Below are positions 1-5,629 of a stretch of 7,071 nt of DNA, one piece after another; the stretch's first letter is position 1, and each line of letters starts with the position of its first letter. Under the pieces are notes generated by a model that made no database searches, was not told where the DNA came from, and saw only the letters and a program-made list of their open reading frames with translations. This DNA comes from an uncultured Candidatus Melainabacteria bacterium (GTDB taxonomy: Bacteria; Cyanobacteriota; Vampirovibrionia; Gastranaerophilales; Gastranaerophilaceae): positions 1 to 7,071 of the forward strand of contig CAKVJE010000088.1 of NCBI GenBank assembly GCA_934754735.1, written 5' to 3'. Position numbers and translations under genes: made by a program.

Positions 1-627
1 GGAGGGTTAAAAATTGATAATATCAATCAGCCTAGAATGTTGTCAACTCATACAATCGTTTATACGCCGGATTGGGGCGAGTATTCTCCGCCTTGTCCAA
101 AGTATGGGATGCAGATAGTTGTCGAAAATGGCAAAGCTACAAGAGTTTCATACGGAGCAAATAGAATACCTCAAAACGGATTTGTTATAGTTGGAGCAGA
201 AAAAAATTTAAATAGTATCAAGGACGCAAAAAGATACAAACTGAATATTAAAATTAACCCCGAATGGAAAGATGTTAATCACATTATAAGTGGCGGGCCG
301 TATTTAATAAAAAACGGCGATATATATGTTGATATGACAGCGCAAAAACTTGGCTCAATCGGTGGTAGAAACCCGAGAACTGCAATTGGGTATACGAGAG
401 ATAACCATCTAATTATGTTAACAGCTGACGGAAGAGAAGGCGCATCAATTGGCTTAACGCTTGTAGAACTTGCAAATTTGATGAAAGAGCTTGGCTGTGT
501 TAACGCGATGAACTTAGATGGCGGCGGTTCAACGGTTATGTACGTAAAAGGACAAGTTGTCAATAAACCCGCGGTGCAAGGCGGAATTCCACTTTCTCAT
601 ACTTTGACGGTAAGAAAGATAAGCTAA
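1..627 (+). CDS. Phosphodiester glycosidase (NAGPA-domain) protein, 5' end outside the window
   Basis: The reading frame is open from the first base, so the gene is cut at its 5' end; the ATG at 37 is internal to it. The visible 208 residues match the C-terminal catalytic domain of the phosphodiester glycosidase family (NAGPA, the domain of the mammalian mannose-6-phosphate uncovering enzyme). Numbered from the window edge, hallmarks are SGGPYL (97-102), NPRTAIGYT (124-132), DGR (143-145), NLDGGGST (171-178) and the closing GGxPxSHTLTV block. Bacterial members are usually exported and are thought to act on cell-envelope glycans or sugar phosphodiesters, but the substrate is not known here. 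Signal peptide and N-terminal domains cannot be judged because they lie outside. The gene ends at TAA 625-627 and is followed by a hairpin, so it is the last gene of its transcript. Family assignment is firm; the exact role is not. Confidence 0.9.
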   Translation, partial: GGLKIDNINQPRMLSTHTIVYTPDWGEYSPPCPKYGMQIVVENGKATRVSYGANRIPQNGFVIVGAEKNLNSIKDAKRYKLNIKINPEWKDVNHIISGGPYLIKNGDIYVDMTAQKLGSIGGRNPRTAIGYTRDNHLIMLTADGREGASIGLTLVELANLMKELGCVNAMNLDGGGSTVMYVKGQVVNKPAVQGGIPLSHTLTVRKIS

Positions 628-672
628 AATTACATTCCATAATACATTAAATCCCCTATGGAAGTAAAAACT

Positions 673-702
673 ACCCCTTTTCTGATTATTCAGAAAAGGG
701 GT
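673..702 (+). terminator. Strong hairpin after the glycosidase gene, probably bidirectional terminator
   Basis: A perfect 13-bp stem (ACCCCTTTTCTGA / TCAGAAAAGGGGT) closes a TTAT loop, 45 nt after the stop codon at 627. On the plus strand it is followed by only TTT before GAG, with a TTTTT run 13 nt further on. On the minus strand it is followed by AGTTTTTAC. The T-tracts are imperfect in both directions, so the stem is certain but efficient termination is inferred. Confidence 0.7.
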
Positions 703-886
703 TTGAGTATGAAGTTTTTATTACTATTTAGAGTATTTCATTATGTTCAATGGTCTTATACTTAGGGAATAAAGTTCTTTTTAGAATTTCTTCTTTACAT
801 TTCTTCATAAATATAAACAAAAAAGGCAATTTTTAGAAATTGAAATACTTTATATATATATAAGAAGATTTTATAAGGAAAAAATA
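703..886. other. Intergenic stretch without a supported gene
   Basis: This AT-rich stretch separates the glycosidase hairpin from the small gene at 887. It contains an alternating TA tract at about 850-862 (ending TATAAG at 859-864) and a 6-bp inverted repeat CAATTT-N4-AAATTG (827-842). A TTGAAA at 840-845 looks like a -35 box but is only 13 nt from TATAAG, so I do not call a promoter. The only open frame of note is a 26-codon minus-strand frame (728-808) without a ribosome binding site. The promoter of the 887 gene presumably lies here. Confidence 0.5.
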
Positions 887-1090
887 ATGAACGAGAAAGA
901 ACTAAACGCTACAATGTCAGTTATTGCAGACCCAATTAAAAATGTTTATAAATTAAACTCAAGAAAAGATGTGGAAGAAATTCAAAGAATTTGTAGAATT
1001 TTTGCGATTTCAGATAGACAAGCAAATAAACACAAAATGCTTTCTATTAAAAATTTGGCAACATTCAGACTTGTTTTGAGTAATAATTAA
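887..1090 (+). CDS. Unrecognised small basic protein, 67 aa
   Basis: I do not recognise this protein. It starts at ATG 887 behind AAGGAA (875-880) with a 6-nt gap, which supports real translation, and it ends at TAA 1088-1090 just ahead of a good intrinsic terminator. The gene therefore looks like a complete single-gene unit. The product is soluble, with no signal peptide or membrane segment, and rich in Lys, Arg and Asn. The middle (about 25-55) reads like two amphipathic helices (VEEIQRICRIFAI, RQANKHKMLSIKNLATF). The basic helical character would allow nucleic acid or protein binding, but nothing specific shows this. It could be a lineage-specific orphan or a small regulator. Confidence 0.6.
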   Translation: MNEKELNATMSVIADPIKNVYKLNSRKDVEEIQRICRIFAISDRQANKHKMLSIKNLATFRLVLSNN

Positions 1091-1118
1091 TTTTGAATAG
1101 CGAAATAGAAAATAGCTG

Positions 1119-1150
1119 GAGGATGACAAAAGTTGTCCTCTTTTTTGTTT
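1119..1150 (+). terminator. Rho-independent terminator after the 67-aa gene
   Basis: A 9-bp stem GAGGATGAC / GTTGTCCTC (1119-1127 with 1132-1140, two G-T pairs) has an AAAA loop and is followed directly by TTTTTTGTTT. This is a textbook intrinsic terminator on the plus strand. It separates the small gene from the folK promoter. Confidence 0.85.
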
Positions 1151-1174
1151 ATTAATAATACTTGATTTATTTTA

Positions 1175-1204
1175 TTGACAACAATTGCTACATCTTGGTA
1201 AAAT
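1175..1204 (+). promoter_or_regulatory. Promoter of folK, extended -10
   Basis: TTGACA at 1175-1180 is a perfect -35 box. TAAAAT at 1199-1204 is a 5/6 -10 box with an 18-nt spacer, preceded by TG one base upstream (1196-1197), i.e. an extended -10. The expected transcription start, 6-7 nt after the -10, falls at about 1210-1211, exactly on the folK ATG. Confidence 0.75.
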
Positions 1205-1210
1205 CAAAGT

Positions 1211-1711
1211 ATGGCAATTGTTTATTTATCATTAGGCTCAAACTTAGGAGATCGGGTTGGTTACTTGCAACAGGCAACCAGTTTGCTTAATGCGTCAGAA
1301 AAAATTAATGTAGTAGCGACATCATCATTTTATGAATCTGAACCTTGGCAAATGAATTCTGAAAACTGGTTTGTTAATGCTGTTATTCAAATTGCAACAA
1401 CACTAACTCCGGAAGAATTATTGAATGCGTGTCAAAGAATAGAGAAACAGTTGGGCAGAAAAAGACTTTCCTCAGAAGTTTATACAGACAGAACAATTGA
1501 TATAGATATATTATTTTATGATGATTTAATTATTAAAACTGATAGGTTAGTAATTCCACATAGAAATTTTAGTAAGCGTGCTTTTGTTCTCGTACCAATG
1601 TTAGAAATTGCGCAAGATTTTGTTCATCCACTCTATAAAAAAACGGTGATGGAGTTGTACGAAGAATTAGAAAATCCCGAAATGGTTGTTTTGTATGGCA
1701 CAAGAATCTAA
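1211..1711 (+). CDS. folK: 2-amino-4-hydroxy-6-hydroxymethyldihydropteridine pyrophosphokinase (HPPK)
   Basis: FolK transfers pyrophosphate from ATP to 6-hydroxymethyl-7,8-dihydropterin, the step before dihydropteroate synthase in cytoplasmic folate synthesis. The 166 residues span the full single-domain enzyme (about 160 aa is usual). Visible motifs are LSLGSNLGDR (6-15), YESEPW (41-46), WFVNAV (53-58), QLGR (80-83), the signature RTIDIDILFYDD (94-105) whose D97 and D99 correspond to the two magnesium-binding aspartates, and IPHRNFSKRAFVLVPMLEIA (115-134) with the conserved His and Arg. The ATG at 1211 has no Shine-Dalgarno sequence, and the promoter predicts transcription starting at or next to it, so the message is probably leaderless. 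The next gene begins inside its last codons. Other folate genes are not adjacent in this window. Confidence 0.95.
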   Translation: MAIVYLSLGSNLGDRVGYLQQATSLLNASEKINVVATSSFYESEPWQMNSENWFVNAVIQIATTLTPEELLNACQRIEKQLGRKRLSSEVYTDRTIDIDILFYDDLIIKTDRLVIPHRNFSKRAFVLVPMLEIAQDFVHPLYKKTVMELYEELENPEMVVLYGTRI

Positions 1712-2903
1712 AAGTCTTCAGGAAAATACTCGCGTTGCGATTGTTGGTGCGGGCGCTTCCGGTTGTATTTGTGCATATTTTTTACAAAAATATGGTTATG
1801 ATGTAACTCTTTTTGACAAAGGCGTCCCTTTAAGAACGCTTTTGCCAACGGGTGGCGGACGTTGTAATCTTGCACACGCAGAATATGATTTTAAAGAATT
1901 AGCCAAAAACTATCCTCGTGGCGAAAAGTTTTTATATTCGGTGTTTTCTAAATTCTCAACTTATGATACATTAGCTTTGTTTAGCGAACTTGGAATAGAA
2001 ACTTATACACAGGAGGATGAAAGGATTTTTCCTATATCAAATAGCGCAAAAGATGTTAGGGAGAAAATTCTAAGTAAGCTAAATAATTGTAATTTTGCAA
2101 GAGAAGAAGTTGTTAATATAGAAAAAATTGCAGATGGGTTTAAAGTTAAAACTTTAAAGCACCAAGCTGTTCAATCGTCAATTGCGAAGAATAGCGGAAC
2201 ATGTGAATACTTTTTCTCACATGTTGTAATTGCGATTGGTGGTCACTCAAAATTTGAATTTTTAAAGAATTTTGATATTAAGATTGTTCCGGTCAAGCCG
2301 TCTCTTGTAGGGTTGAATCTCCAAGAAAAATGTGAAGGCATTTCCGGTATAGTCGTAAAAAATGCTAATTGTAATGGAATTACAGAAGATTTGTTATTTA
2401 CACACTTTGGCATATCTGGGCCTTTGACGTACAAAATCTCGTCAATTAAAGCGCGAGATAATTTTCCTTATGAATTAAAATTTGATTTATTTCCGCAAAA
2501 AATAGATTTACAAGAATTGTTGAATTCAAATTCTCACAAAGATGTTAAAAATATTTTGTCAAAATATATACCATTAGGTTTGGTAAAATATTTAATAGGC
2601 GACATAGCAGATGTTAAAGCGCATAGAATTGATGGTAAAACAAGAGATTTTATATTAGATAGAATTCACAATCTAGTATTAACAGCTGTAGGCACTAACA
2701 AAGGTGAAGAAACTGTTACTGCCGGTGGTATAGATTTAAAGGAAATAAATCCAAAATCAATGGAATTAAAACAATATCAGAATCTGTTTTGCATTGGCGA
2801 AGCTCTTGATATTGACGGGTTCTGTGGTGGATATAATTTACAAAATGCTTGGTCAACGGCATACGTTGCCGCTTGCGGTATTAAAGAAACTGTTATTCAT
2901 TAA
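1695..2903 (+). CDS. NAD(P)/FAD-dependent oxidoreductase, HI0933/BaiN (YhiN-like) family
   Basis: A flavoprotein of the HI0933 family. Members bind FAD through an N-terminal Rossmann fold; one studied relative, BaiN, works in gut bile-acid reduction, but most members, including this one, have no proven substrate. With the start at ATG 1695 the protein has 402 residues, the usual length. Motifs are the dinucleotide loop VGAGASG (17-23), LPTGGGRCNLAH (50-61, the family's GGGRCN signature), IAIGGHS in the middle, THFGISGP, and a C-terminal TAGGIDLKEI...FCIGEALDIDGFCGGYNLQNAWSTA block typical of the family. A TTG at 1686 would add three residues, but ATG 1695 is more likely. No ribosome binding site precedes either; the start lies 14 nt upstream of the folK stop codon, so translation probably depends on ribosomes finishing folK. 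The 3' end overlaps the convergent ispF gene. Confidence 0.9.
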   Translation: MAQESKSLQENTRVAIVGAGASGCICAYFLQKYGYDVTLFDKGVPLRTLLPTGGGRCNLAHAEYDFKELAKNYPRGEKFLYSVFSKFSTYDTLALFSELGIETYTQEDERIFPISNSAKDVREKILSKLNNCNFAREEVVNIEKIADGFKVKTLKHQAVQSSIAKNSGTCEYFFSHVVIAIGGHSKFEFLKNFDIKIVPVKPSLVGLNLQEKCEGISGIVVKNANCNGITEDLLFTHFGISGPLTYKISSIKARDNFPYELKFDLFPQKIDLQELLNSNSHKDVKNILSKYIPLGLVKYLIGDIADVKAHRIDGKTRDFILDRIHNLVLTAVGTNKGEETVTAGGIDLKEINPKSMELKQYQNLFCIGEALDIDGFCGGYNLQNAWSTAYVAACGIKETVIH

Positions 2904-3387
2904 TTTTTTCAAGCATAACAACAGCTTGCGCTTCAATCGCCAATTTTTCACCAACGGCATCTAAATTTTCTTTAGTTTTAGCTTTAATAGATAAATCTGT
3001 ATTATCTAAGCCTAAAACCTGTCCTAAAATTTGTTTCATATTTGGAATATGTGGCATCATTTTTGGGGCTTGTGCAATTATATTAGTATCAAGGTTACTA
3101 ATCCAGTAGCCTTGCGCCTGAACCATTTCATATACTTTTTTCAAGAGTTCAACGCTGTCGGCATCTTTAAATCTATTGTCTGTATCAGGAAATAAAGTTC
3201 CGATATCATCCATCGCAAGTGCGCCTAATAAAGCATCAATTATAGCGTGAATTAGTACATCAGCGTCAGAATGACCAAGCAATCCTTTTTCATAAGGAAT
3301 TTTAACTCCGCCAATTATAAGTTCGCGTCCTTCAACCAATTTATGGATATCATAACCAATGCCTATACGGAATTTTTGCTCTGTCAT
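2893..3387 (-). CDS. ispF: 2-C-methyl-D-erythritol 2,4-cyclodiphosphate synthase
   Basis: IspF closes 4-diphosphocytidyl-methylerythritol 2-phosphate into the cyclic diphosphate with release of CMP, in the non-mevalonate isoprenoid pathway. The 164 residues are standard length. Metal ligands are visible as D13 and H15 in GIGYDIHKL and H47 in GHSDADVLIHAIIDALLGA (with H39 in the same block); DIGTLFPDTDNRF and the C-terminal KTKENLDAVGEKLAIEAQAVVML are also typical. I place the start at the ATG 3385-3387 because AGAGAGG lies 5 nt upstream (3393-3399) and the family begins just before the RIGIGYDIH strand; a longer frame from 3432 adds 15 residues that do not resemble the family. The gene is divergent from fic and convergent with the flavoprotein; the stop codons of the two convergent genes overlap by 11 nt. 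Confidence 0.95.
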   Translation of the reverse strand: MTEQKFRIGIGYDIHKLVEGRELIIGGVKIPYEKGLLGHSDADVLIHAIIDALLGALAMDDIGTLFPDTDNRFKDADSVELLKKVYEMVQAQGYWISNLDTNIIAQAPKMMPHIPNMKQILGQVLGLDNTDLSIKAKTKENLDAVGEKLAIEAQAVVMLEKINE

Positions 3388-3420
3388 AAAAACCTCTCTT
3401 AATACATCCTGTATATTTCT

Positions 3421-3429
3421 ATAATACCA
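3421..3429 (-). promoter_or_regulatory. Extended -10 element of the ispF promoter
   Basis: Read on the minus strand this is TGGTATTAT: a 5/6 -10 box with the extended TGN motif. Transcription would start near 3414, about 27 nt before the ispF ATG, leaving room for the AGAGAGG ribosome binding site. No convincing -35 box is seen at the right distance, which is common for extended -10 promoters. Confidence 0.5.
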
Positions 3430-3445
3430 CATCCCAAATAAAAGA

Positions 3446-3471
3446 TAACATAATTAATGTGAATTATGATA
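3446..3471. promoter_or_regulatory. Dyad in the ispF-fic divergent region, possible operator
   Basis: CATAATT (3449-3455) and AATTATG (3462-3468) form a perfect 7-bp inverted repeat with a 6-nt centre; two more pairs follow after one mismatch on each side (TA at 3446-3447 with TA at 3470-3471). The right arm contains the TG of the fic extended -10, and the left arm lies where the ispF -35 would be. A dimeric regulator bound here would touch both promoters. Binding is inferred; AT-rich DNA gives such dyads by chance fairly often. Confidence 0.4.
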
Positions 3472-3475
3472 AAAT
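3467..3475 (+). promoter_or_regulatory. Extended -10 element of the fic promoter
   Basis: TGATAAAAT is a TAAAAT -10 box (3470-3475) with the extended TGN motif and no matching -35. Transcription would start near 3482, about 20 nt before the fic ATG, which has AGAGG at 3492-3496 as ribosome binding site. Confidence 0.55.
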
Positions 3476-3501
3476 AAAAGAAAAATGATTTAGAGGATTG
3501 T

Positions 3502-4113
3502 ATGGTATTAGAAAATAAATTAGGAATAACTGAATCTGCTGAATTAGCGAGGATTGAAGAAAAAATTAGCAAAAAAAAGGCTTTAGAACTCTTTGAAAAC
3601 GGGATATTAGACACTTTAAGTCCTGGAACATTTTCTTCCTTAGCATTTATTCATAAATATCTTTTTGACGAGATTTATGATTTTGCAGGTGAAATCAGAA
3701 CTGTTAATTTAGCAAAAGGCAATTTTAGATTTGCACCAGTAATGTACCTAAAACCTGCTTTAGAGCATATTGAAAATATGCCACAATCAAATTTTGAAGA
3801 AATTATTGATAAGTACGTAGAAATGAATGTTGCGCACCCTTTTAGAGAAGGAAACGGACGCAGTACAAGAATTTGGTTAGATTTAATATTAAAAAAAGAG
3901 ATTAAAAAAGTTGTAGATTGGCATTCCGTTGATAAGCAAGATTATTTGCTTTCAATGGAAAGAAGTCCGATTAAAAGCCTTGAGATTAAGGAGCTTTTAA
4001 GGAACGCACTTACTGATAACATTGAAAATAGAGATGTTTATATGAAGGGGATTGATGCTAGTTACAATTACGAAGGTTATTATACTTATAAAACAGAAGA
4101 TTTGAGGGGATAA
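3502..4113 (+). CDS. fic: Class III Fic protein (AMP-transferase) with built-in inhibitory motif
   Basis: Fic enzymes usually move AMP from ATP onto a hydroxyl side chain of a target protein; some bacterial Fic toxins modify GyrB or ParE, but the target here cannot be read from sequence. The active site HPFREGNGRSTR (112-123) is complete: catalytic H112, the phosphate-binding GNGR loop and the second Arg. The flap region NLAKGNFRFAP (69-79) and the helix MYLKPALEHIENMP precede it. Near the C-terminus SYNYEG (187-192) fits the (S/T)xxxE(G/N) inhibitory motif, which in class III proteins such as Neisseria meningitidis NmFic is on the same chain, so no separate antitoxin is required. The 203-residue length and block order closely follow that type. 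AGAGG lies 5 nt before the ATG. The ribosome binding site of the next gene is inside its last codons, so the two are coupled. Confidence 0.93.
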   Translation: MVLENKLGITESAELARIEEKISKKKALELFENGILDTLSPGTFSSLAFIHKYLFDEIYDFAGEIRTVNLAKGNFRFAPVMYLKPALEHIENMPQSNFEEIIDKYVEMNVAHPFREGNGRSTRIWLDLILKKEIKKVVDWHSVDKQDYLLSMERSPIKSLEIKELLRNALTDNIENRDVYMKGIDASYNYEGYYTYKTEDLRG

Positions 4114-4116
4114 TTC

Positions 4117-5370
4117 ATGCAAGAAATTAAATGTCCGAAGTGTGGCGAAGTGTTTCAAGTCGACGAATCAGGTTATGCTGCAATAGTTAAGCAGGTTAGG
4201 GATAAGGAATTTTCCAAAGAAATTCAGAGCAGAGAAACTCAATTTGAATCTGAAAAAGATAATGCAGTTCAACTTGCAAGACTGGAAGCAGAAAAAGCTT
4301 TCAACGAAAAATTGAGTCAAAAAGAAGCGGAATTAAACCAGACAGAAATCTTAAAAGATAAAGAAATTGCAGATTTAAGAAATCAATTAGCGACATTTGA
4401 TAAAGATAAAGAGCTTGAAATTCACAAGCTTGTTACAAAATTGAATACAGAGCTTACGGAAAAAGATAATCACATTGCGATGCTAAAAGGCGAAAAAGCT
4501 TTGACAGAAAAAGAATGTCAATTAAAAGAGCAATCTTTGAAAGATCAGTATGAAGAAAAATTGCGTTTTAAAGATGAAGAAATAGCGCGTTATAAAGATT
4601 TTAAATCAAAACTTTCTACAAAAATGGTCGGAGAAAGTCTTGAACAACATTGCGAAATCGAGTTTAATCAATTGCGCGCAACAGGATTTAAGAATGCGTA
4701 TTTTGAAAAAGATAATGATGCTAAAACAGGTAGTAAAGGCGATTATATTTTTCGCGACAAAGATGAAAACGGAATTGAATTTATTTCAATTATGTTTGAA
4801 ATGAAAAACGAAATGGATACGACTTCCACCAAAAAGAAAAATGAAGATTTTTTGAAAGAGTTAGATAAAGATAGACGTGAAAAGAATTGTGAATATGCGG
4901 TTTTGGTGTCTTTGTTAGAACCAGAAAGTGAACTTTATAATAGCGGTATTGTTGATATGTCGCACCGTTATCCTAAAATGTATGTAATCAGACCGCAATT
5001 TTTTATTCCGATAATTACACTTTTGAGAAATGCTGCCGGAAATTCTTTGGAATATAGAAAAGAGCTTGAAATAATTAAAGCTCAAAATATTGATATTTCA
5101 AATTTTGAATCAGAAATGAACGATTTTAAGGACAAATTTTCAAGAAATTTTAGACTTGCAAGTGAAAAATTTCAAAAAGCAATTGATGAAATCGATAAGA
5201 CAATCGACCATTTGCAAAAAACAAAAGAAGCTTTATTGTCATCAGAAAATAATTTAAGACTTGCTAATAGTAAAGCTGAAGATTTGAGTATTAAACGTTT
5301 GACAAAAAATAATCCGACAATGGAAGCGAAGTTTGAAGAGCTAAAATTTGATAAGAAAAAAAATAGTTGA
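4117..5370 (+). CDS. DUF2130-family coiled-coil protein with CxxC and nuclease-like core
   Basis: The protein has the layout of the DUF2130 family, whose function I do not know. It begins with CPKCG (6-10), half of a zinc ribbon. A long Lys/Glu-rich coiled coil follows (about 30-165). The conserved core begins near [15 protein letters not shown] (172-186); then comes [10 protein letters not shown] (205-214), [10 protein letters not shown] (223-232) and [22 protein letters not shown] (282-303). A shorter coiled coil ends the chain (about 335-395). D209 with E228-M-K230 on a hydrophobic strand, and E173/E176 on the preceding helix, resembles the PD-(D/E)XK nuclease pattern; this is my reading, not a proven activity. 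No signal peptide or membrane segment is seen. The ATG is 3 nt after the fic stop, with GAGGGGA (4104-4110) inside fic as ribosome binding site, so it is cotranscribed with fic. The 417 residues look complete. Confidence 0.85.
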   Translation: MQEIKCPKCGEVFQVDESGYAAIVKQVRDKEFSKEIQSRETQFESEKDNAVQLARLEAEKAFNEKLSQKEAELNQTEILKDKEIADLRNQLATFDKDKELEIHKLVTKLNTELTEKDNHIAMLKGEKALTEKECQLKEQSLKDQYEEKLRFKDEEIARYKDFKSKLSTKMVGESLEQHCEIEFNQLRATGFKNAYFEKDNDAKTGSKGDYIFRDKDENGIEFISIMFEMKNEMDTTSTKKKNEDFLKELDKDRREKNCEYAVLVSLLEPESELYNSGIVDMSHRYPKMYVIRPQFFIPIITLLRNAAGNSLEYRKELEIIKAQNIDISNFESEMNDFKDKFSRNFRLASEKFQKAIDEIDKTIDHLQKTKEALLSSENNLRLANSKAEDLSIKRLTKNNPTMEAKFEELKFDKKKNS

Positions 5371-5414
5371 TTTTAAATGTTTTGAGGTTTGAAAAATTAA
5401 CTGATAATAAAAAA

Positions 5415-5444
5415 GTCTTAACAATTTATATCTAATGTTAAGAC
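5415..5444. terminator. Hairpin after the fic-DUF2130 operon, palindrome copy 1
   Basis: GTCTTAACA (5415-5423) pairs perfectly with TGTTAAGAC (5436-5444) around a 12-nt loop. Flanking A and T runs can add pairs. It lies 44 nt after the DUF2130 stop codon, where a terminator is expected. On the plus strand only GTTT follows, while on the minus strand TTTTTT follows directly, so as an intrinsic terminator it is better formed for leftward transcription. The same arms recur at 5598-5629, which suggests a second role as a protein-binding site. Confidence 0.55.
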
Positions 5445-5485
5445 GTTTCTGTATAGAAAAATTTTAGCACAAAAATGTCCAAATT

Positions 5486-5514
5486 TTGCATGTATTCACA
5501 AAATAATTTACAAT
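5486..5514 (+). promoter_or_regulatory. Possible promoter of the recombinase-like operon
   Basis: TTGCAT (5486-5491) and TACAAT (5509-5514) are separated by exactly 17 nt. The -10 matches 5/6 and the -35 only 3/6. Transcription from about 5521 would give a leader of roughly 135 nt containing the hairpin at 5598-5629. In DNA this AT-rich such matches arise by chance, so confidence is modest. Confidence 0.35.
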
Positions 5515-5597
5515 GTTAAAACTAAAAAAATAAAATTTTCATTTTTACATTTAAAAAGTGTTTTTTTAAAAAGCTTATGCCACCAATATTTCAGCCC

Positions 5598-5629
5598 TCT
5601 CTTAACATTTGATATAAAAAGTTAAGAGA
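5598..5629. repeat. Inverted repeat copy 2, encloses a -10-like element
   Basis: TCTCTTAAC (5598-5606) pairs with GTTAAGAGA (5621-5629) around 14 nt. The core TCTTAAC-N14-GTTAAGA is identical in arms and spacing to that at 5416-5443. The centre contains TGATATAAA (5610-5618), which reads as an extended -10 box, so a dimer bound to the arms would cover a promoter 31 nt upstream of the GTG at 5656. Alternatively, in a longer transcript it folds as a hairpin followed by TTTT just before the ribosome binding site. The repeat is certain; the use is not. Confidence 0.6.

Noticed and set aside
279..563. Minus-strand 94-codon open frame inside the glycosidase gene
   Set aside because: It lies entirely within strongly conserved codons of the NAGPA domain on the other strand; shadow frame.
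728..808. Minus-strand 26-codon frame (begins MKKCKEEILKRTLFPKY) that would end just before the 673-702 hairpin
   Set aside because: No ribosome binding site or promoter seen, very short, and AT-rich DNA produces such frames by chance; the hairpin is explained by the upstream plus-strand gene.
840..864. TTGAAA with TATAAG as a promoter for the 67-aa gene
   Set aside because: The spacer is only 13 nt, too short for a sigma-70 promoter.
3388..3432. Longer ispF start adding 15 residues (MWYYRNIQDVLREVF)
   Set aside because: The extension covers the AGAGAGG ribosome binding site and the extended -10 element and does not resemble IspF N-termini; ATG 3385-3387 is ideally spaced.
3399..3614. Minus-strand 71-codon frame overlapping the fic start
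   Set aside because: Antisense to the fic N-terminus and covers both promoters; its hydrophobic content is what AT-rich antisense of Lys/Glu/Ile-rich coding gives.
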